The notes under the pieces were generated by a model. It was not told the DNA's origin. It saw nothing but the letters and a program-made list of their open reading frames with translations, and searched no databases. From assembly GCA_035528415.1 (NCBI GenBank), contig DATKYQ010000019.1, forward strand, positions 1-64,000: a DNA stretch of 64,000 bases. The letters run 5' to 3'. The translations under genes were made by a program, and so were the position numbers. Source of the DNA: DATKYQ01 sp035528415. GTDB lineage: Bacteria > Myxococcota > B64-G9. Positions 26,500 to 35,822 of this stretch are shown piece by piece. Positions within the stretch are counted from its first letter, which is position 1. The number at the start of each line of letters is the position of its first letter.

Positions 26500-28149
26500 A
26501 TGCCGAAGATAATTATAGACGGCGTGGAGATCGAGGCCCAGGAGGGTCAGACCATCCTGCAGGTGGCGAGTGAGAACGGAATCGACATTCCTCACTTCTG
26601 CTACCACCCGCGAATGAAGATCTCCGGCAACTGCCGCATGTGCTTAGTCGAGATCGAAAAGGTGCCCAAGCTGCAGATCTCCTGCGGAACCCAGGTGCGC
26701 GACGGCATGGTTGTCAGCACCAAGTCAGAGAAAGTGGTCAAGGCGCGCCGGGCGATAATGGAATTTCTGCTGATTAACCACCCGCTCGACTGCCCCATCT
26801 GCGACGAGGCCGGCGAGTGCAAGCTGCAGGATTACTGCTTCGAGTACGGGCAGGCCGAAAGCCGCTTCAGCGAGGAAAAGCACACCTTCGAGCGCCTCGA
26901 CGTCGGCCCGGACATCACCCGCAACATGAACCGCTGCATCCATTGCACACGCTGCATTCGCTTCCTGCGCGATATTGCCGGAAGCGAGGAAGCCGGCCTG
27001 TCCGAGCGCGGCGGCCACACCGCCGTCGGGCCCTATCTCGAAAAGGCCTACCAAAGCCCGTTCTCGATGAACATCGTCGATGTTTGCCCGGTCGGCGCGC
27101 TGACCTCGCGTCACTTCAGGTTCAAGGCGCGCTCCTGGTTGATGCAAAAAACGCGCAGCCTGTGTGCCGGCTGCGCGCGCGGCTGCAACGCCTACCTGTG
27201 GACGTACCAGGGGCGCGTGCTGCGCATGACACCGGCCGAAAACGATCAGGTCAACCTGTGCTGGTTGTGTAACGCCGGGCGCCTGAGCATTAAGCGCATC
27301 CAGGCCGAAGACCGCATCCTCGATCCCACCCGGTCTACAGCCATCAATGAGGCGGCCGGCAAGATAAAGGTCTATCTCGACAATGACCAGGGCGACAAGA
27401 TCGGTGTGCTGATCTCGGCCAGGCTCACCAACGAGGACAATTTCCTGGTATGCAAGCTGGCCCGCGAGGTGATCGGAACCAACTGGCTGGCCTGTGTCAA
27501 AGGCGAGAGTGACGACCGCCTCTTCGGCCCGCTTGACACTCCGCTTCCCGAATGGTTCATCCGCAAGGACACTAATCCAAATTCGCAAGGGGCATCGGAC
27601 ATGCTCACCTGCGGCGATCACACCGAGGATGCCCGGGCGCTGATCAACGCGGTGGCCAGCGGACAGATCAGGGTCCTGTTGGTGTTCTCGGAAGATCCGA
27701 TCGCCGCTTTCGCAGACGATCCCGGCGTTGCCGAGTCGCTTGAGAACCTCGATTTCCTGCTGGTCTCGGCAAGTCATCGAAACCTGACCAGTGAGCGGGC
27801 TCACCTGGTGGTTCCAGAGGCGAGCTTCGCCGAAAAAGACGGCAGCTTCACCAACGAAGCCGGCCGGGTGCAGTGGCTTTCGAAGGCCACACAGCCCGCC
27901 GGTCAAAGTCGCTCAGCCTGGCAGACGGCGCAAGAGCTTGCCAATCTGCTGGGAGCAAAATGGAGTTACGCTTCGGCCGCCGGGATCATGAGTGAGATCG
28001 CCAGTGGCGTATCCGCATACGAGGACATCGACCCGGCCGCGATTCCCGAGATGGGAGTAATGAAGAGACAGCCGGACAACCAAGACAGCCAACCAAGCGC
28101 AGAAGGGGATCCCGATGCCAGAGTGGATCCAGTCGATACTGACCAGTAA
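26500..28149 (+). CDS. nuoG: NADH-quinone oxidoreductase subunit G, short form
   Basis: A 549-residue iron-sulfur subunit. The N-terminal [2Fe-2S] ferredoxin domain (CYHPRMKISGNCRMC) is followed by HPLDCPICDEAGECKLQ (N5-type), a dicluster domain (CIHCTRCIRF and CPVGAL) and an extra cluster motif of the molybdopterin-oxidoreductase fold (CAGCARGCN with WLCNAGR). The molybdopterin-like domain after about residue 215 is much shorter than in 900-residue E. coli-type NuoG, so this is a reduced form. An upstream in-frame start lies inside nuoF; the ATG at 26500 begins the ferredoxin fold. It overlaps nuoH by 35 bp. Confidence 0.95.
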   Translation: MPKIIIDGVEIEAQEGQTILQVASENGIDIPHFCYHPRMKISGNCRMCLVEIEKVPKLQISCGTQVRDGMVVSTKSEKVVKARRAIMEFLLINHPLDCPICDEAGECKLQDYCFEYGQAESRFSEEKHTFERLDVGPDITRNMNRCIHCTRCIRFLRDIAGSEEAGLSERGGHTAVGPYLEKAYQSPFSMNIVDVCPVGALTSRHFRFKARSWLMQKTRSLCAGCARGCNAYLWTYQGRVLRMTPAENDQVNLCWLCNAGRLSIKRIQAEDRILDPTRSTAINEAAGKIKVYLDNDQGDKIGVLISARLTNEDNFLVCKLAREVIGTNWLACVKGESDDRLFGPLDTPLPEWFIRKDTNPNSQGASDMLTCGDHTEDARALINAVASGQIRVLLVFSEDPIAAFADDPGVAESLENLDFLLVSASHRNLTSERAHLVVPEASFAEKDGSFTNEAGRVQWLSKATQPAGQSRSAWQTAQELANLLGAKWSYASAAGIMSEIASGVSAYEDIDPAAIPEMGVMKRQPDNQDSQPSAEGDPDARVDPVDTDQ

Positions 28150-29374
28150 CTTGTTCTGGGCCATCATGGCCGGCCTGGTCGCCTACGGGCTGACCCTGTT
28201 CGGGATACCCGTCTACACCTGGTGGGAGCGGCGTGGTGCGGCTTTGATCCAGCGGCGCCCCGGCCCCAATCGGCGCGGCCCATACGGCCTGGTTCAGGCG
28301 ATTGCCGACGCGGTCAAACTGGCCGTCAAGGAAGACGTCGTCCCGGCCGGCGCCAATAAGTGGCTGCACGCCTTGGCGCCGATGATCATCATGGTAGTGG
28401 CCTTGACCATCTTCGCAGTTATTCCCTGGTCGGGCGATTTCACGCTCTTCGGCAAGACCTTCCGGCTGCAGGTGGCCGATCTCAACTTCGGGATCATCTT
28501 CATTCTGGCCATCTCGTCGCTTGCGGTCTACGGAGTGGCGCTGGCCGGTTGGTCGTCGAACAACAAGTATTCGCTGCTGGGCGGGCTGCGCGCCGGCGCC
28601 CAGATGATCTCCTACGAGATCTCGATGGGCCTGGCCGTGGTGGCCTTAATCCTGGTTTACGACACCGTCAAGCTTGATGGTATGGTTGCCGACCAGGCCG
28701 GTGCTCTTTGGCACTGGGGCCTGTTTCAGGCGCCATTGGCCTTCATTATCTTCATTACCGCGACCTACGCCGAGACCAACCGGGTTCCCTTCGACCTGGT
28801 CGAGGCCGACAGCGAGATCGTGGCCGGCTTCCACACCGAGTACTCTTCGCTGCGCTTTGGCCTGTTCTACATGGGCGAATACGTCCACATGGCCGTCTCG
28901 GCGGTGTTGATCGTGGTGCTCTTTTTCGGCGGCTGGCATATTCCCTGGGCCGCGGAGATCTTCGGCGCGCACCCCTACTCCACTTTATTCCCCTGGATGA
29001 TGATTGCCGCGGCGCTGGTTTGCCTGCTTTTGGCCTGGGACACCAGCCGGTCAAAGAGAAAGGTATTTACCCGGGGCAACACAATCTTCGCGTTCATCCT
29101 GGCAGGCATAGCCGTCGTGCTGGTCGCTTTAGCCGCCGTCTACTGGACCAACGCCGGAGTCGAGTGGATAGCCGCGCTGGCCGGGATGTTCACCCAATTG
29201 GGTGTCCTGGTAGTCAAGTTCTTGTTCTTCTTCTGGCTGTTCATCTGGGTGCGTTGGACGCTGCCCAGGTTCCGCTACGATCAGCTCATGCGCCTGGGCT
29301 GGAAGGTGATGCTGCCACTGGCGCTTTTCAACATCGGTATTACCAGCTTGCTGGTGCTCGCGGGGTGGCTGTGA
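28115..29374 (+). CDS. nuoH: NADH-quinone oxidoreductase subunit H
   Basis: A 419-residue membrane subunit linking the peripheral arm to the proton-pumping arm. It has about nine helices. Signatures include RRPGPNRRGPYGLVQ near the N-terminus and the acidic quinone-channel loop EADSEIVAGFHTEYSSLRFGLFYMGEY. It is somewhat longer than the usual 330-350 residues because of extra helices after residue 300. The ATG lies within the 3' end of nuoG, and the stop overlaps nuoI by one base (ATGA). Confidence 0.96.
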   Translation: MPEWIQSILTSNLFWAIMAGLVAYGLTLFGIPVYTWWERRGAALIQRRPGPNRRGPYGLVQAIADAVKLAVKEDVVPAGANKWLHALAPMIIMVVALTIFAVIPWSGDFTLFGKTFRLQVADLNFGIIFILAISSLAVYGVALAGWSSNNKYSLLGGLRAGAQMISYEISMGLAVVALILVYDTVKLDGMVADQAGALWHWGLFQAPLAFIIFITATYAETNRVPFDLVEADSEIVAGFHTEYSSLRFGLFYMGEYVHMAVSAVLIVVLFFGGWHIPWAAEIFGAHPYSTLFPWMMIAAALVCLLLAWDTSRSKRKVFTRGNTIFAFILAGIAVVLVALAAVYWTNAGVEWIAALAGMFTQLGVLVVKFLFFFWLFIWVRWTLPRFRYDQLMRLGWKVMLPLALFNIGITSLLVLAGWL

Positions 29375-29871
29375 TGGGTGTCGTCAAGATTAATCGCCCG
29401 CCCGAAAACTGGTGGGAGCGCCTCTACGTCTTCGAGATCGCCCGCGGCCTGGGCATCACCATGAAGCACGCGTTGCTTTCGTGGTTCAAGCCGGGGCACA
29501 TGCTCACTTACCAGTACCCCGAGCAACGCAGGCCAATGCCCGAGCGTTTCCGCGCCCGGCATCGTCTCAGGCGCCGTCCCGACGGTTCGCCGGTGTGCGT
29601 GGCCTGCTTCTGCTGCCAAACGATTTGCCCGCCGGACGCGATCGAGATCGAGGCCGAAGAGTCGGAAGACCCGGCGATCGAAAAGCGTCCCGAGTCATTC
29701 AAGATCAACATGCTGCGCTGCATCTATTGCGGCATGTGCGTCGAGGCCTGTCCAGAGGACGCCATCTACATGACTCATGATTTCGAGTTGGCCGACCAGA
29801 CCCGGGAGCAGTTGCAGTTCAAACTTGAGGATCTCCTCGATCCCCTTCACCCCGAGAAAGGAGCGCGCTGA
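29374..29871 (+). CDS. nuoI: NADH-quinone oxidoreductase subunit I
   Basis: A 165-residue peripheral subunit with two [4Fe-4S] clusters (N6a and N6b), ligated by CVACFCCQTICP and CIYCGMCVEACP. An amphipathic N-terminal helix (GLGITMKHALLSW) lies on the membrane surface. The first motif carries an extra cysteine in a variable position. The ATG overlaps the nuoH stop; the much longer upstream frame is an antisense-like shadow of nuoH. Confidence 0.96.
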   Translation: MGVVKINRPPENWWERLYVFEIARGLGITMKHALLSWFKPGHMLTYQYPEQRRPMPERFRARHRLRRRPDGSPVCVACFCCQTICPPDAIEIEAEESEDPAIEKRPESFKINMLRCIYCGMCVEACPEDAIYMTHDFELADQTREQLQFKLEDLLDPLHPEKGAR

Positions 29872-29873
29872 TC

Positions 29874-30380
29874 ATGGCCGAAGCCGTGCTCTTCTGGGCG
29901 TTTGGTGGGCTGGCTACGGGCCTGGCCCTGCTGGTCATCGTTCTCAGAAATCCGGTCCACTGCGCCGTGGCCCTGATTGCCAACCTGTTTTGCTTAGCAG
30001 CTCTGTTTGCCATGCTGGATGCGCACTTCCTGGCCGCAATCCAGGTACTGGTGTACGCCGGGGCGATCCTGGTGCTGTTCCTGTTCGTCATCATGCTTCT
30101 GAACTTGGCTCCCAAAGAGTTGGGTCGACCACGGCAGACGGCAACCAAAATCGCGGGCTCCATTCTCCTGGCCTGGGTGGGTTTCAAGCTGGTGACCATG
30201 ACGACCGGCGTATCAGGAGCCGGGGCCGGCTTTGCACCCGTGGGTAGCGACTACGGCAGCGTCGAGTCGGTCGGGCGGCTGCTTTTCGGTCCTTACCTGC
30301 TGCCGTTCGAGGTGGCCTCTATCTTGCTGTTGGCCGCTATCCTGGGCGCCGTGGCCATCGCCAAAAAGAGGCTCTGGTGA
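29874..30380 (+). CDS. nuoJ: NADH-quinone oxidoreductase subunit J
   Basis: A 168-residue membrane subunit of five helices in the pumping arm. It carries the family signature VLVYAGAILVLFLFVIMLLN in helix 3, where the pi-bulge operates in complex I. AGGAGC precedes the ATG 2 bp after the nuoI stop. Nothing unusual is visible. Confidence 0.95.
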   Translation: MAEAVLFWAFGGLATGLALLVIVLRNPVHCAVALIANLFCLAALFAMLDAHFLAAIQVLVYAGAILVLFLFVIMLLNLAPKELGRPRQTATKIAGSILLAWVGFKLVTMTTGVSGAGAGFAPVGSDYGSVESVGRLLFGPYLLPFEVASILLLAAILGAVAIAKKRLW

Positions 30381-30390
30381 GGAGACAACC

Positions 30391-30693
30391 ATGATCACCA
30401 TACAACATTACCTGATCTTGTCCGCCCTGCTCTTCAGCATCGGTGTCGCAGGGGTCCTCATAAGGCGCAACGCGCTCGTGATCCTGATGTCGATCGAGCT
30501 GATGCTAAACGGCGCCAACCTGGCCCTATTAGGATTCGCCCGCCAGTTGGGCGATGTCTCCGGCCACGGCCTGGCCGTCTTCGTCATGACGGTTGCCGCC
30601 GCAGAGGCCGCCGTCGGGCTGGCTCTGGTGCTGGCCGTATTCCGGCACACCAAGACCGTAAACGTCGATGAAATCCGCGAGCTGAGAGGATAA
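30391..30693 (+). CDS. nuoK: NADH-quinone oxidoreductase subunit K
   Basis: A 100-residue three-helix subunit. Conserved acidic residues sit in the membrane at SIELMLNGANL (helix 2) and AAAEAAVGLAL (helix 3), both required for proton transfer in studied complexes. GAGGAG lies 5-10 bp before the ATG at 30391, which fixes the start inside a longer open frame. Confidence 0.96.
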   Translation: MITIQHYLILSALLFSIGVAGVLIRRNALVILMSIELMLNGANLALLGFARQLGDVSGHGLAVFVMTVAAAEAAVGLALVLAVFRHTKTVNVDEIRELRG

Positions 30694-30698
30694 GCCCG

Positions 30699-32660
30699 AT
30701 GGACTACCACACCTCGATGCTCTTGTGGATTCCACTGCTGCCGCTCCTCGGTGCCATCGTAAACGGTCTGTTCGGACGTCGTCTGCCGCGCAAGTTGGTA
30801 GCATTCATCGGCTGCTCGACGGTCGGCGCCGCCTTCGTCCTCGGCTTGTGGGCCAGCCTGCGCATCTTCACCTCGCACGGCGAAGAGCGCCTGGTGGACA
30901 ACGTCTATTCATGGATCGCGGTGGAGGGCCTCTCGGTCTCGGTCAGCTTCGTCCTCGACGCCCTCTCGGTGGTCATGGTGCTGGTAGTGGCCGGGGTCAG
31001 TTTCCTGATTCACATCTACTCGATCGGCTACATGAAAGGCGACCCGGGCTTTGCGCGCTACTTCGCCTACCTCAACCTGTTCGTATTCAGCATGCTGGTG
31101 CTGGTGCTGGGCGACAGCCTGCCGGTGCTTTTCGTCGGCTGGGAAGGCGTTGGGCTGTGTTCCTACCTGCTGATCGGCTTCTGGTTCGAAAACCCGGCAA
31201 AGGCCGCGGCCGGCAAGAAGGCCTTCATCGTCAACCGCATCGGCGACCTGGGCTTTCTGATCGGCATGTTCGCCCTCTTCGGCGCGACGGGCACGTTGTC
31301 AATCGACGGACTTTCCCAAGGCGCCGCCGGAGGTCTTGTCACCCCGGGGCTGGCTACCGCCGCCTGCATCCTGCTCTTCATCGGCGCCACAGGCAAGAGC
31401 GCGCAGATCCCACTCTACGTCTGGCTGCCGGACGCCATGGAAGGCCCGACTCCGGTCTCGGCCCTGATACACGCCGCCACCATGGTCACGGCCGGCGTTT
31501 ACATGGTGGCCAGGCTGTCTTTCTTGTATTCCATGGCTCCCACGGCCTCGGCCATCGTCGCCCTGGTGGGCGGGGCGACGGCTTTTTACGCGGCCACAAT
31601 CGGCATCGCCCAGAAGGACATCAAGAAGGTCTTGGCTTACTCCACCATCAGCCAACTCGGCTACATGTTCGTCGCAGTCGGGGTAGGCGCCTACTTCGCC
31701 GGTATCTTTCACCTGATGACCCACGCCTTCTTCAAGGCATGTCTGTTTTTGGGCTCGGGCGCGGTGATTCACGCATTGAGCGGAGAGCAGGACATTACCA
31801 AGATGGGCGGACTGCGCAAGAAGCTGCCCTGGACTTACTGGACCTTTCTGATCTCGACTCTGGCCATAGCCGGCTTCCCGCCTTTTTCGGGATTCTTCTC
31901 AAAAGACGAGATCCTCTGGCAGGCGTTGTCGACCAGTTCGAATGCCGGCTGGGCCGCCGGCTGGGTGCACCTGACCGCCTACATCCTGGGGCTACTGGGC
32001 GCGGCGATAACGTCCTTTTACATGTTCCGGCTGGTGTTCTTGACCTTCCATGGCGAGTCACGCCTGGCTCCCGATGTCCACGTGCATCGCGAGATGAAGG
32101 TGATGAGCTGGCCGCTGGCCGCCCTGGCCGGGCTGGCAATAATCGGCGGCTGGGTTGGCGCCTCGCTGTTCGGTGTCCACGGCTTCGAGCACTTCTTAGA
32201 GCCGGTGTTGGGAGCAGCCCAGGAGGCCGCCGCGGTCGTCCGCGGGTTCGCCCACTCGCACCTGGCCGAATGGGGAGCCGCCGGTGCAAGCGTTGCCGTC
32301 GGATTGCTGGGATTGTTACTGGCCTGGGCGCTGTATCTCAAGAGCCACGGAGCACCCGATCGCCTGGCCGACAGATGGCGTCCCTTGTACCTGCTGGTCT
32401 ACAATAAGTATTGGCTGGATGAGATCTACGATTTCATGGTCATCAAGCCGATCTACTACTTCTCTGTTTTTCTGTGGCGAGTGGTCGACGTGATCATAAT
32501 TGACGGCCTGTGTGTCAACGGATCGGCGCGGCTGGTGCGCGGCCTGGGCGGCGTGGGCAGTAGGTTGCAGAGCGGCAATGTTCAGGCTTATGCCTTCTGG
32601 CTCTTCGCCGGGGTAGCCGCCATCCTGCTCTACCTGGCCGTCGTGGCCGGAATCCTTTAG
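30699..32660 (+). CDS. nuoL: NADH-quinone oxidoreductase subunit L
   Basis: A 653-residue antiporter-like proton-pumping subunit. Motifs include FVGWEGVGLCSYLLIGFW with the conserved Glu, a Lys-containing TGKSAQIPLYVWLPDAMEGPTPVSALIHAAT stretch and the C-terminal lateral helix region. About 16 membrane segments are predicted. It begins 5 bp after nuoK with a weak ribosome site (GAGAGGATAAGCCCG). Confidence 0.97.
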   Translation: MDYHTSMLLWIPLLPLLGAIVNGLFGRRLPRKLVAFIGCSTVGAAFVLGLWASLRIFTSHGEERLVDNVYSWIAVEGLSVSVSFVLDALSVVMVLVVAGVSFLIHIYSIGYMKGDPGFARYFAYLNLFVFSMLVLVLGDSLPVLFVGWEGVGLCSYLLIGFWFENPAKAAAGKKAFIVNRIGDLGFLIGMFALFGATGTLSIDGLSQGAAGGLVTPGLATAACILLFIGATGKSAQIPLYVWLPDAMEGPTPVSALIHAATMVTAGVYMVARLSFLYSMAPTASAIVALVGGATAFYAATIGIAQKDIKKVLAYSTISQLGYMFVAVGVGAYFAGIFHLMTHAFFKACLFLGSGAVIHALSGEQDITKMGGLRKKLPWTYWTFLISTLAIAGFPPFSGFFSKDEILWQALSTSSNAGWAAGWVHLTAYILGLLGAAITSFYMFRLVFLTFHGESRLAPDVHVHREMKVMSWPLAALAGLAIIGGWVGASLFGVHGFEHFLEPVLGAAQEAAAVVRGFAHSHLAEWGAAGASVAVGLLGLLLAWALYLKSHGAPDRLADRWRPLYLLVYNKYWLDEIYDFMVIKPIYYFSVFLWRVVDVIIIDGLCVNGSARLVRGLGGVGSRLQSGNVQAYAFWLFAGVAAILLYLAVVAGIL

Positions 32661-32674
32661 CGAGGTGACGAGTA

Positions 32675-34297
32675 ATGGCAACCGGATTCCCGCTTCTTTC
32701 TGTTCTCTTGTGGCTGCCGCTACTGGGAGCGTTTCTGCTGCTGCTGATTCCAGGCGACAACCCCAAGCTGGTTCGCAATTTCACGCTGATAGTCTGCCTG
32801 GCCGACTTGGCGCTGGCTCTGGCGGCCTTTTTCCTGTTCGAGCCCGAGTTCGCGGGACCACAGCTCGTCGAGCACTGGTCCTGGATCGCGAGCATCGGCG
32901 TCTCCTACTACCTCGGGATCGACGGTATCAGTTTGCTGCTGGTGCTGCTTACGGCCTTCTTGGCACCCATAGTCGTGTTGTCCACCTACAAGGCGATCGG
33001 CGAGCGGGTCCGTGGCTTCATGTTCTCGGTTTTGCTGCTCCAGGTCGGAATGCTGGGCGCCTTTTTAGCGCTGGATGTTTTCCTGTTCTACGTCTTCTGG
33101 GAACTGATGCTGATTCCGATGTATTTCATGATCGGCATCTGGGGCGGCCCGCGGCGCATCTACGCGGCGGTCAAGTTCTTCCTGTTCACCTTGTTCGGCT
33201 CGGTGCTGATGCTGGTGGCTATCCTGGTCGTCTTTTTCACTTACCACGCCCAGACGGGCGTCTTCACGGCCGATCTTTTGCAACTCTACCGGACCAGTTT
33301 CCCGTCCGGCGCGCAGTTATGGCTGTTCGCGGCCTTCGCCCTGGCCTTCGCCATCAAGGTGCCGATGTTCCCGTTCCACACCTGGCTGCCGGACGCCCAC
33401 GTCGAGGCGCCGACTGCCGGCAGCGTCATCCTGGCGGCGGTGCTTCTGAAAATGGGCACCTACGGCTTCATGCGCTTCGCCTTTCCGCTCTTTCCGCGGG
33501 CGGCCATCCAGTTCGTGCCGGTCATCGCCGTGCTGGCCGTGATCGGCATCATCTACGCCTCGCTGGTGGCCATGGTACAAAAAGACGTCAAGAAGCTAAT
33601 CGCCTATTCGAGCGTCGCCCACCTGGGCTTCGTCATGCTGGGCATCGTGGCCTTGACCCCGATGGCCGCGAGCGGCGGGCTACTGCAAATGGTCAACCAC
33701 GGCATCTCGACCGGGCTGCTCTTCCTTTTAGTGGGCGTGATCTACGAGCGCCGGCATACGCGCGAGATAAGCGAGTTCGGCGGGCTGGCAAAGCAGATGC
33801 CCTGGTTCGCGACCTGCTTCATGATAGCCACGTTGTCCGCGATTGGTCTGCCCGGCACCAACGGCTTCGTCGGCGAGTTCTTGGTGCTGATAGGAACTTT
33901 CAACTCCACCGCCCTGCCTTTCATTTTCGGCTCGCCGCTGGCCGGTATGGTGCTGGCCGCGGTGGCAGGCCTGGGCGTGATCCTAGGCGCGGTCTACATG
34001 CTGTGGATGGTTCAGCGGGTTTTCTTCGGTCCACTCAAAAACCCGGCCAACCAGAAGCTTTCAGATCTTTCGCTGCGCGAGGCCTTCGTGCTGGTGCCGA
34101 TGATTCTGGTCATCTTCCTGATCGGCCTGTTCCCTAACATTTTCCTCGGGCGCATGGAGAAATCGATACACAGCTTCGTAACCGATGTACGCGCGCGCGC
34201 GCATATCGCCGAGGCGTCCGGTGATCAGGCGGCCGGGCATCCTGCACGAAAGCTGTTGGCCCGTAAGACCAAGGAGGTCCGCCATGGTGACCGCTAA
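32675..34297 (+). CDS. nuoM: NADH-quinone oxidoreductase subunit M
   Basis: A 540-residue antiporter-like subunit. Diagnostic runs are FYVFWELMLIPMYFMIGIWGG with the conserved Glu and FPFHTWLPDAHVEAPTAGSV. About 14 helices. GAGGTGACGAG precedes the ATG. The C-terminus extends about 35 residues beyond the last helix as a basic tail, and its last codons overlap the start of nuoN by 14 bp. Confidence 0.97.
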   Translation: MATGFPLLSVLLWLPLLGAFLLLLIPGDNPKLVRNFTLIVCLADLALALAAFFLFEPEFAGPQLVEHWSWIASIGVSYYLGIDGISLLLVLLTAFLAPIVVLSTYKAIGERVRGFMFSVLLLQVGMLGAFLALDVFLFYVFWELMLIPMYFMIGIWGGPRRIYAAVKFFLFTLFGSVLMLVAILVVFFTYHAQTGVFTADLLQLYRTSFPSGAQLWLFAAFALAFAIKVPMFPFHTWLPDAHVEAPTAGSVILAAVLLKMGTYGFMRFAFPLFPRAAIQFVPVIAVLAVIGIIYASLVAMVQKDVKKLIAYSSVAHLGFVMLGIVALTPMAASGGLLQMVNHGISTGLLFLLVGVIYERRHTREISEFGGLAKQMPWFATCFMIATLSAIGLPGTNGFVGEFLVLIGTFNSTALPFIFGSPLAGMVLAAVAGLGVILGAVYMLWMVQRVFFGPLKNPANQKLSDLSLREAFVLVPMILVIFLIGLFPNIFLGRMEKSIHSFVTDVRARAHIAEASGDQAAGHPARKLLARKTKEVRHGDR

Positions 34298-35762
34298 CGA
34301 CCTCGTGGCCATCTTGCCATTTCTGGTGGCGGCCGGCGGGGGCCTCTTGGTAATCCTGTTGGACGTTTTTTGCAAACCTGCCTCATCGCGTCGTTTCCTG
34401 GGCTCGTTCGCCTTGATAATACTCGGCGCCATGTTCGCGGTGGCCTTTGTCAACATGGGCCGCGCCCCCTATCCGGCTTTCTTCGGCCTGGTCGTATCCG
34501 ACGATTTCTCCCGGGTGTTGTCGATCATCTTTGCCGTGGCCGCGGGCCTGGCCGTACTGATCGCCATGGGCCGCATGCCCGACGAGCAGGACGTTGCCGC
34601 GCGCGGAGAGTTCTATGCGCTTTTGCTGTTTGCGACCGGCGGCGCCTCGTTGCTTACCAGCGCTGCCGACCTGGTCTCGCTCTTTATCGGCCTCGAGACG
34701 CTTTCGATCCCGGCCTACATCCTGGCTGCCGGGTCGCGGCGCGACCCGCGTTCGGCCGAGGCGGGCCTGAAGTATTTCATACTTGGTGCCTTCGCAACCG
34801 GTTTTCTGGTGTACGGCATCGTTTTACTCTACGGCGCGGCCGGTTCCACAAGTCTGACTGCGATTGCCAGGCTTGCCGGAAGCGCTCCCTGGACCGCAAA
34901 TCCGCTTTTGATAGTCGGGTCGGTTTTCATCTTGGTAGGCCTGGTGTTCAAGATTTCAGCGGTGCCTTTCCACATGTGGGCCCCGGACGTCTACCAGGGA
35001 TCGCCCACTCCTGTAACGGCCTTCTTCGCAACCGGAGTCAAGGCGGCCGCCTTTGCAGCTCTTCTGAGAGTGCTCTACGTGGCCCTGCCCGAGCTGCGGG
35101 TAGGCGGGGTGGGTTTTGAAGCAGCCGGCTGGTTCACGATTTTACAGGGTCTGGCGATAGCGACCATGACGGTTGCCAACCTGGTGGCCCTGGTGCAGAA
35201 GGACGTCAAGCGTATTTTAGCCTACTCCTCGGTGGTTCACGCGGGCTACCTGATAATCGGCTTGTTGTGCATGCAGGACGGCGCGGCGGCGATAGTCTTT
35301 TATCTTCTGGCCTATACTTTCATGACGGTGGGCGCCTTCGCTTTAGTAGCCTATTTCGAGCACGCAGGCTCTGGCACGAGTTTAGAAGAGTACACGGGCC
35401 TCGGCCGACGGCACCCGGCCGCAGCCGCGGTGCTTGCGATCTTCCTGTTTTCGCTGGCGGGCATCCCTCCCACGGCGGGCTTCTTCGGCAAGTTCTACCT
35501 GTTCAAGTCGGCCGTCGACCAGGGCCTGATAGCGCTTACCATTGTGGCCGTAATAAACAGCATGATCTCGGCCTACTACTACCTGCGCGTGACAGTCTAC
35601 ATGTACATGAAAAAAGAAGAAGCCCAAGCGACAGACAAGATTACCCCGTCGATGTCAATAGCCATAGCCGTGGGCATCTGCCTGCTGTTCGTCATAGCCA
35701 TAGGTCTCTACCCCACTCCCTACCTGGAAGCCGCCCGCGCCTCGGTCGCCTCGCTGTTCTGA
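34284..35762 (+). CDS. nuoN: NADH-quinone oxidoreductase subunit N
   Basis: A 492-residue antiporter-like subunit completing the operon. It shows SLFIGLETLSIPAYILA with the key Glu, SAVPFHMWAPDVYQGSPTPVTAF and the Lys of VQKDVKRILAYSS. The ATG at 34284 has GGAGG 7 bp upstream; the larger open frame starts inside nuoM. No terminator is obvious after it, and the next gene starts 60 bp later. Confidence 0.96.
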   Translation: MVTANDLVAILPFLVAAGGGLLVILLDVFCKPASSRRFLGSFALIILGAMFAVAFVNMGRAPYPAFFGLVVSDDFSRVLSIIFAVAAGLAVLIAMGRMPDEQDVAARGEFYALLLFATGGASLLTSAADLVSLFIGLETLSIPAYILAAGSRRDPRSAEAGLKYFILGAFATGFLVYGIVLLYGAAGSTSLTAIARLAGSAPWTANPLLIVGSVFILVGLVFKISAVPFHMWAPDVYQGSPTPVTAFFATGVKAAAFAALLRVLYVALPELRVGGVGFEAAGWFTILQGLAIATMTVANLVALVQKDVKRILAYSSVVHAGYLIIGLLCMQDGAAAIVFYLLAYTFMTVGAFALVAYFEHAGSGTSLEEYTGLGRRHPAAAAVLAIFLFSLAGIPPTAGFFGKFYLFKSAVDQGLIALTIVAVINSMISAYYYLRVTVYMYMKKEEAQATDKITPSMSIAIAVGICLLFVIAIGLYPTPYLEAARASVASLF

Positions 35763-35822
35763 GCGCAAACCATCCTTGCCATAAATGGCCTTAACTGATG
35801 ATTTCAGGAGGATCATCCTTAA

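Noticed and set aside
30725..34137. Long plus-strand alternative frames over nuoL and nuoM (560 and 490 residues)
   Set aside because: Arg/Gly/His-rich shadows; the true frames show full antiporter motifs.
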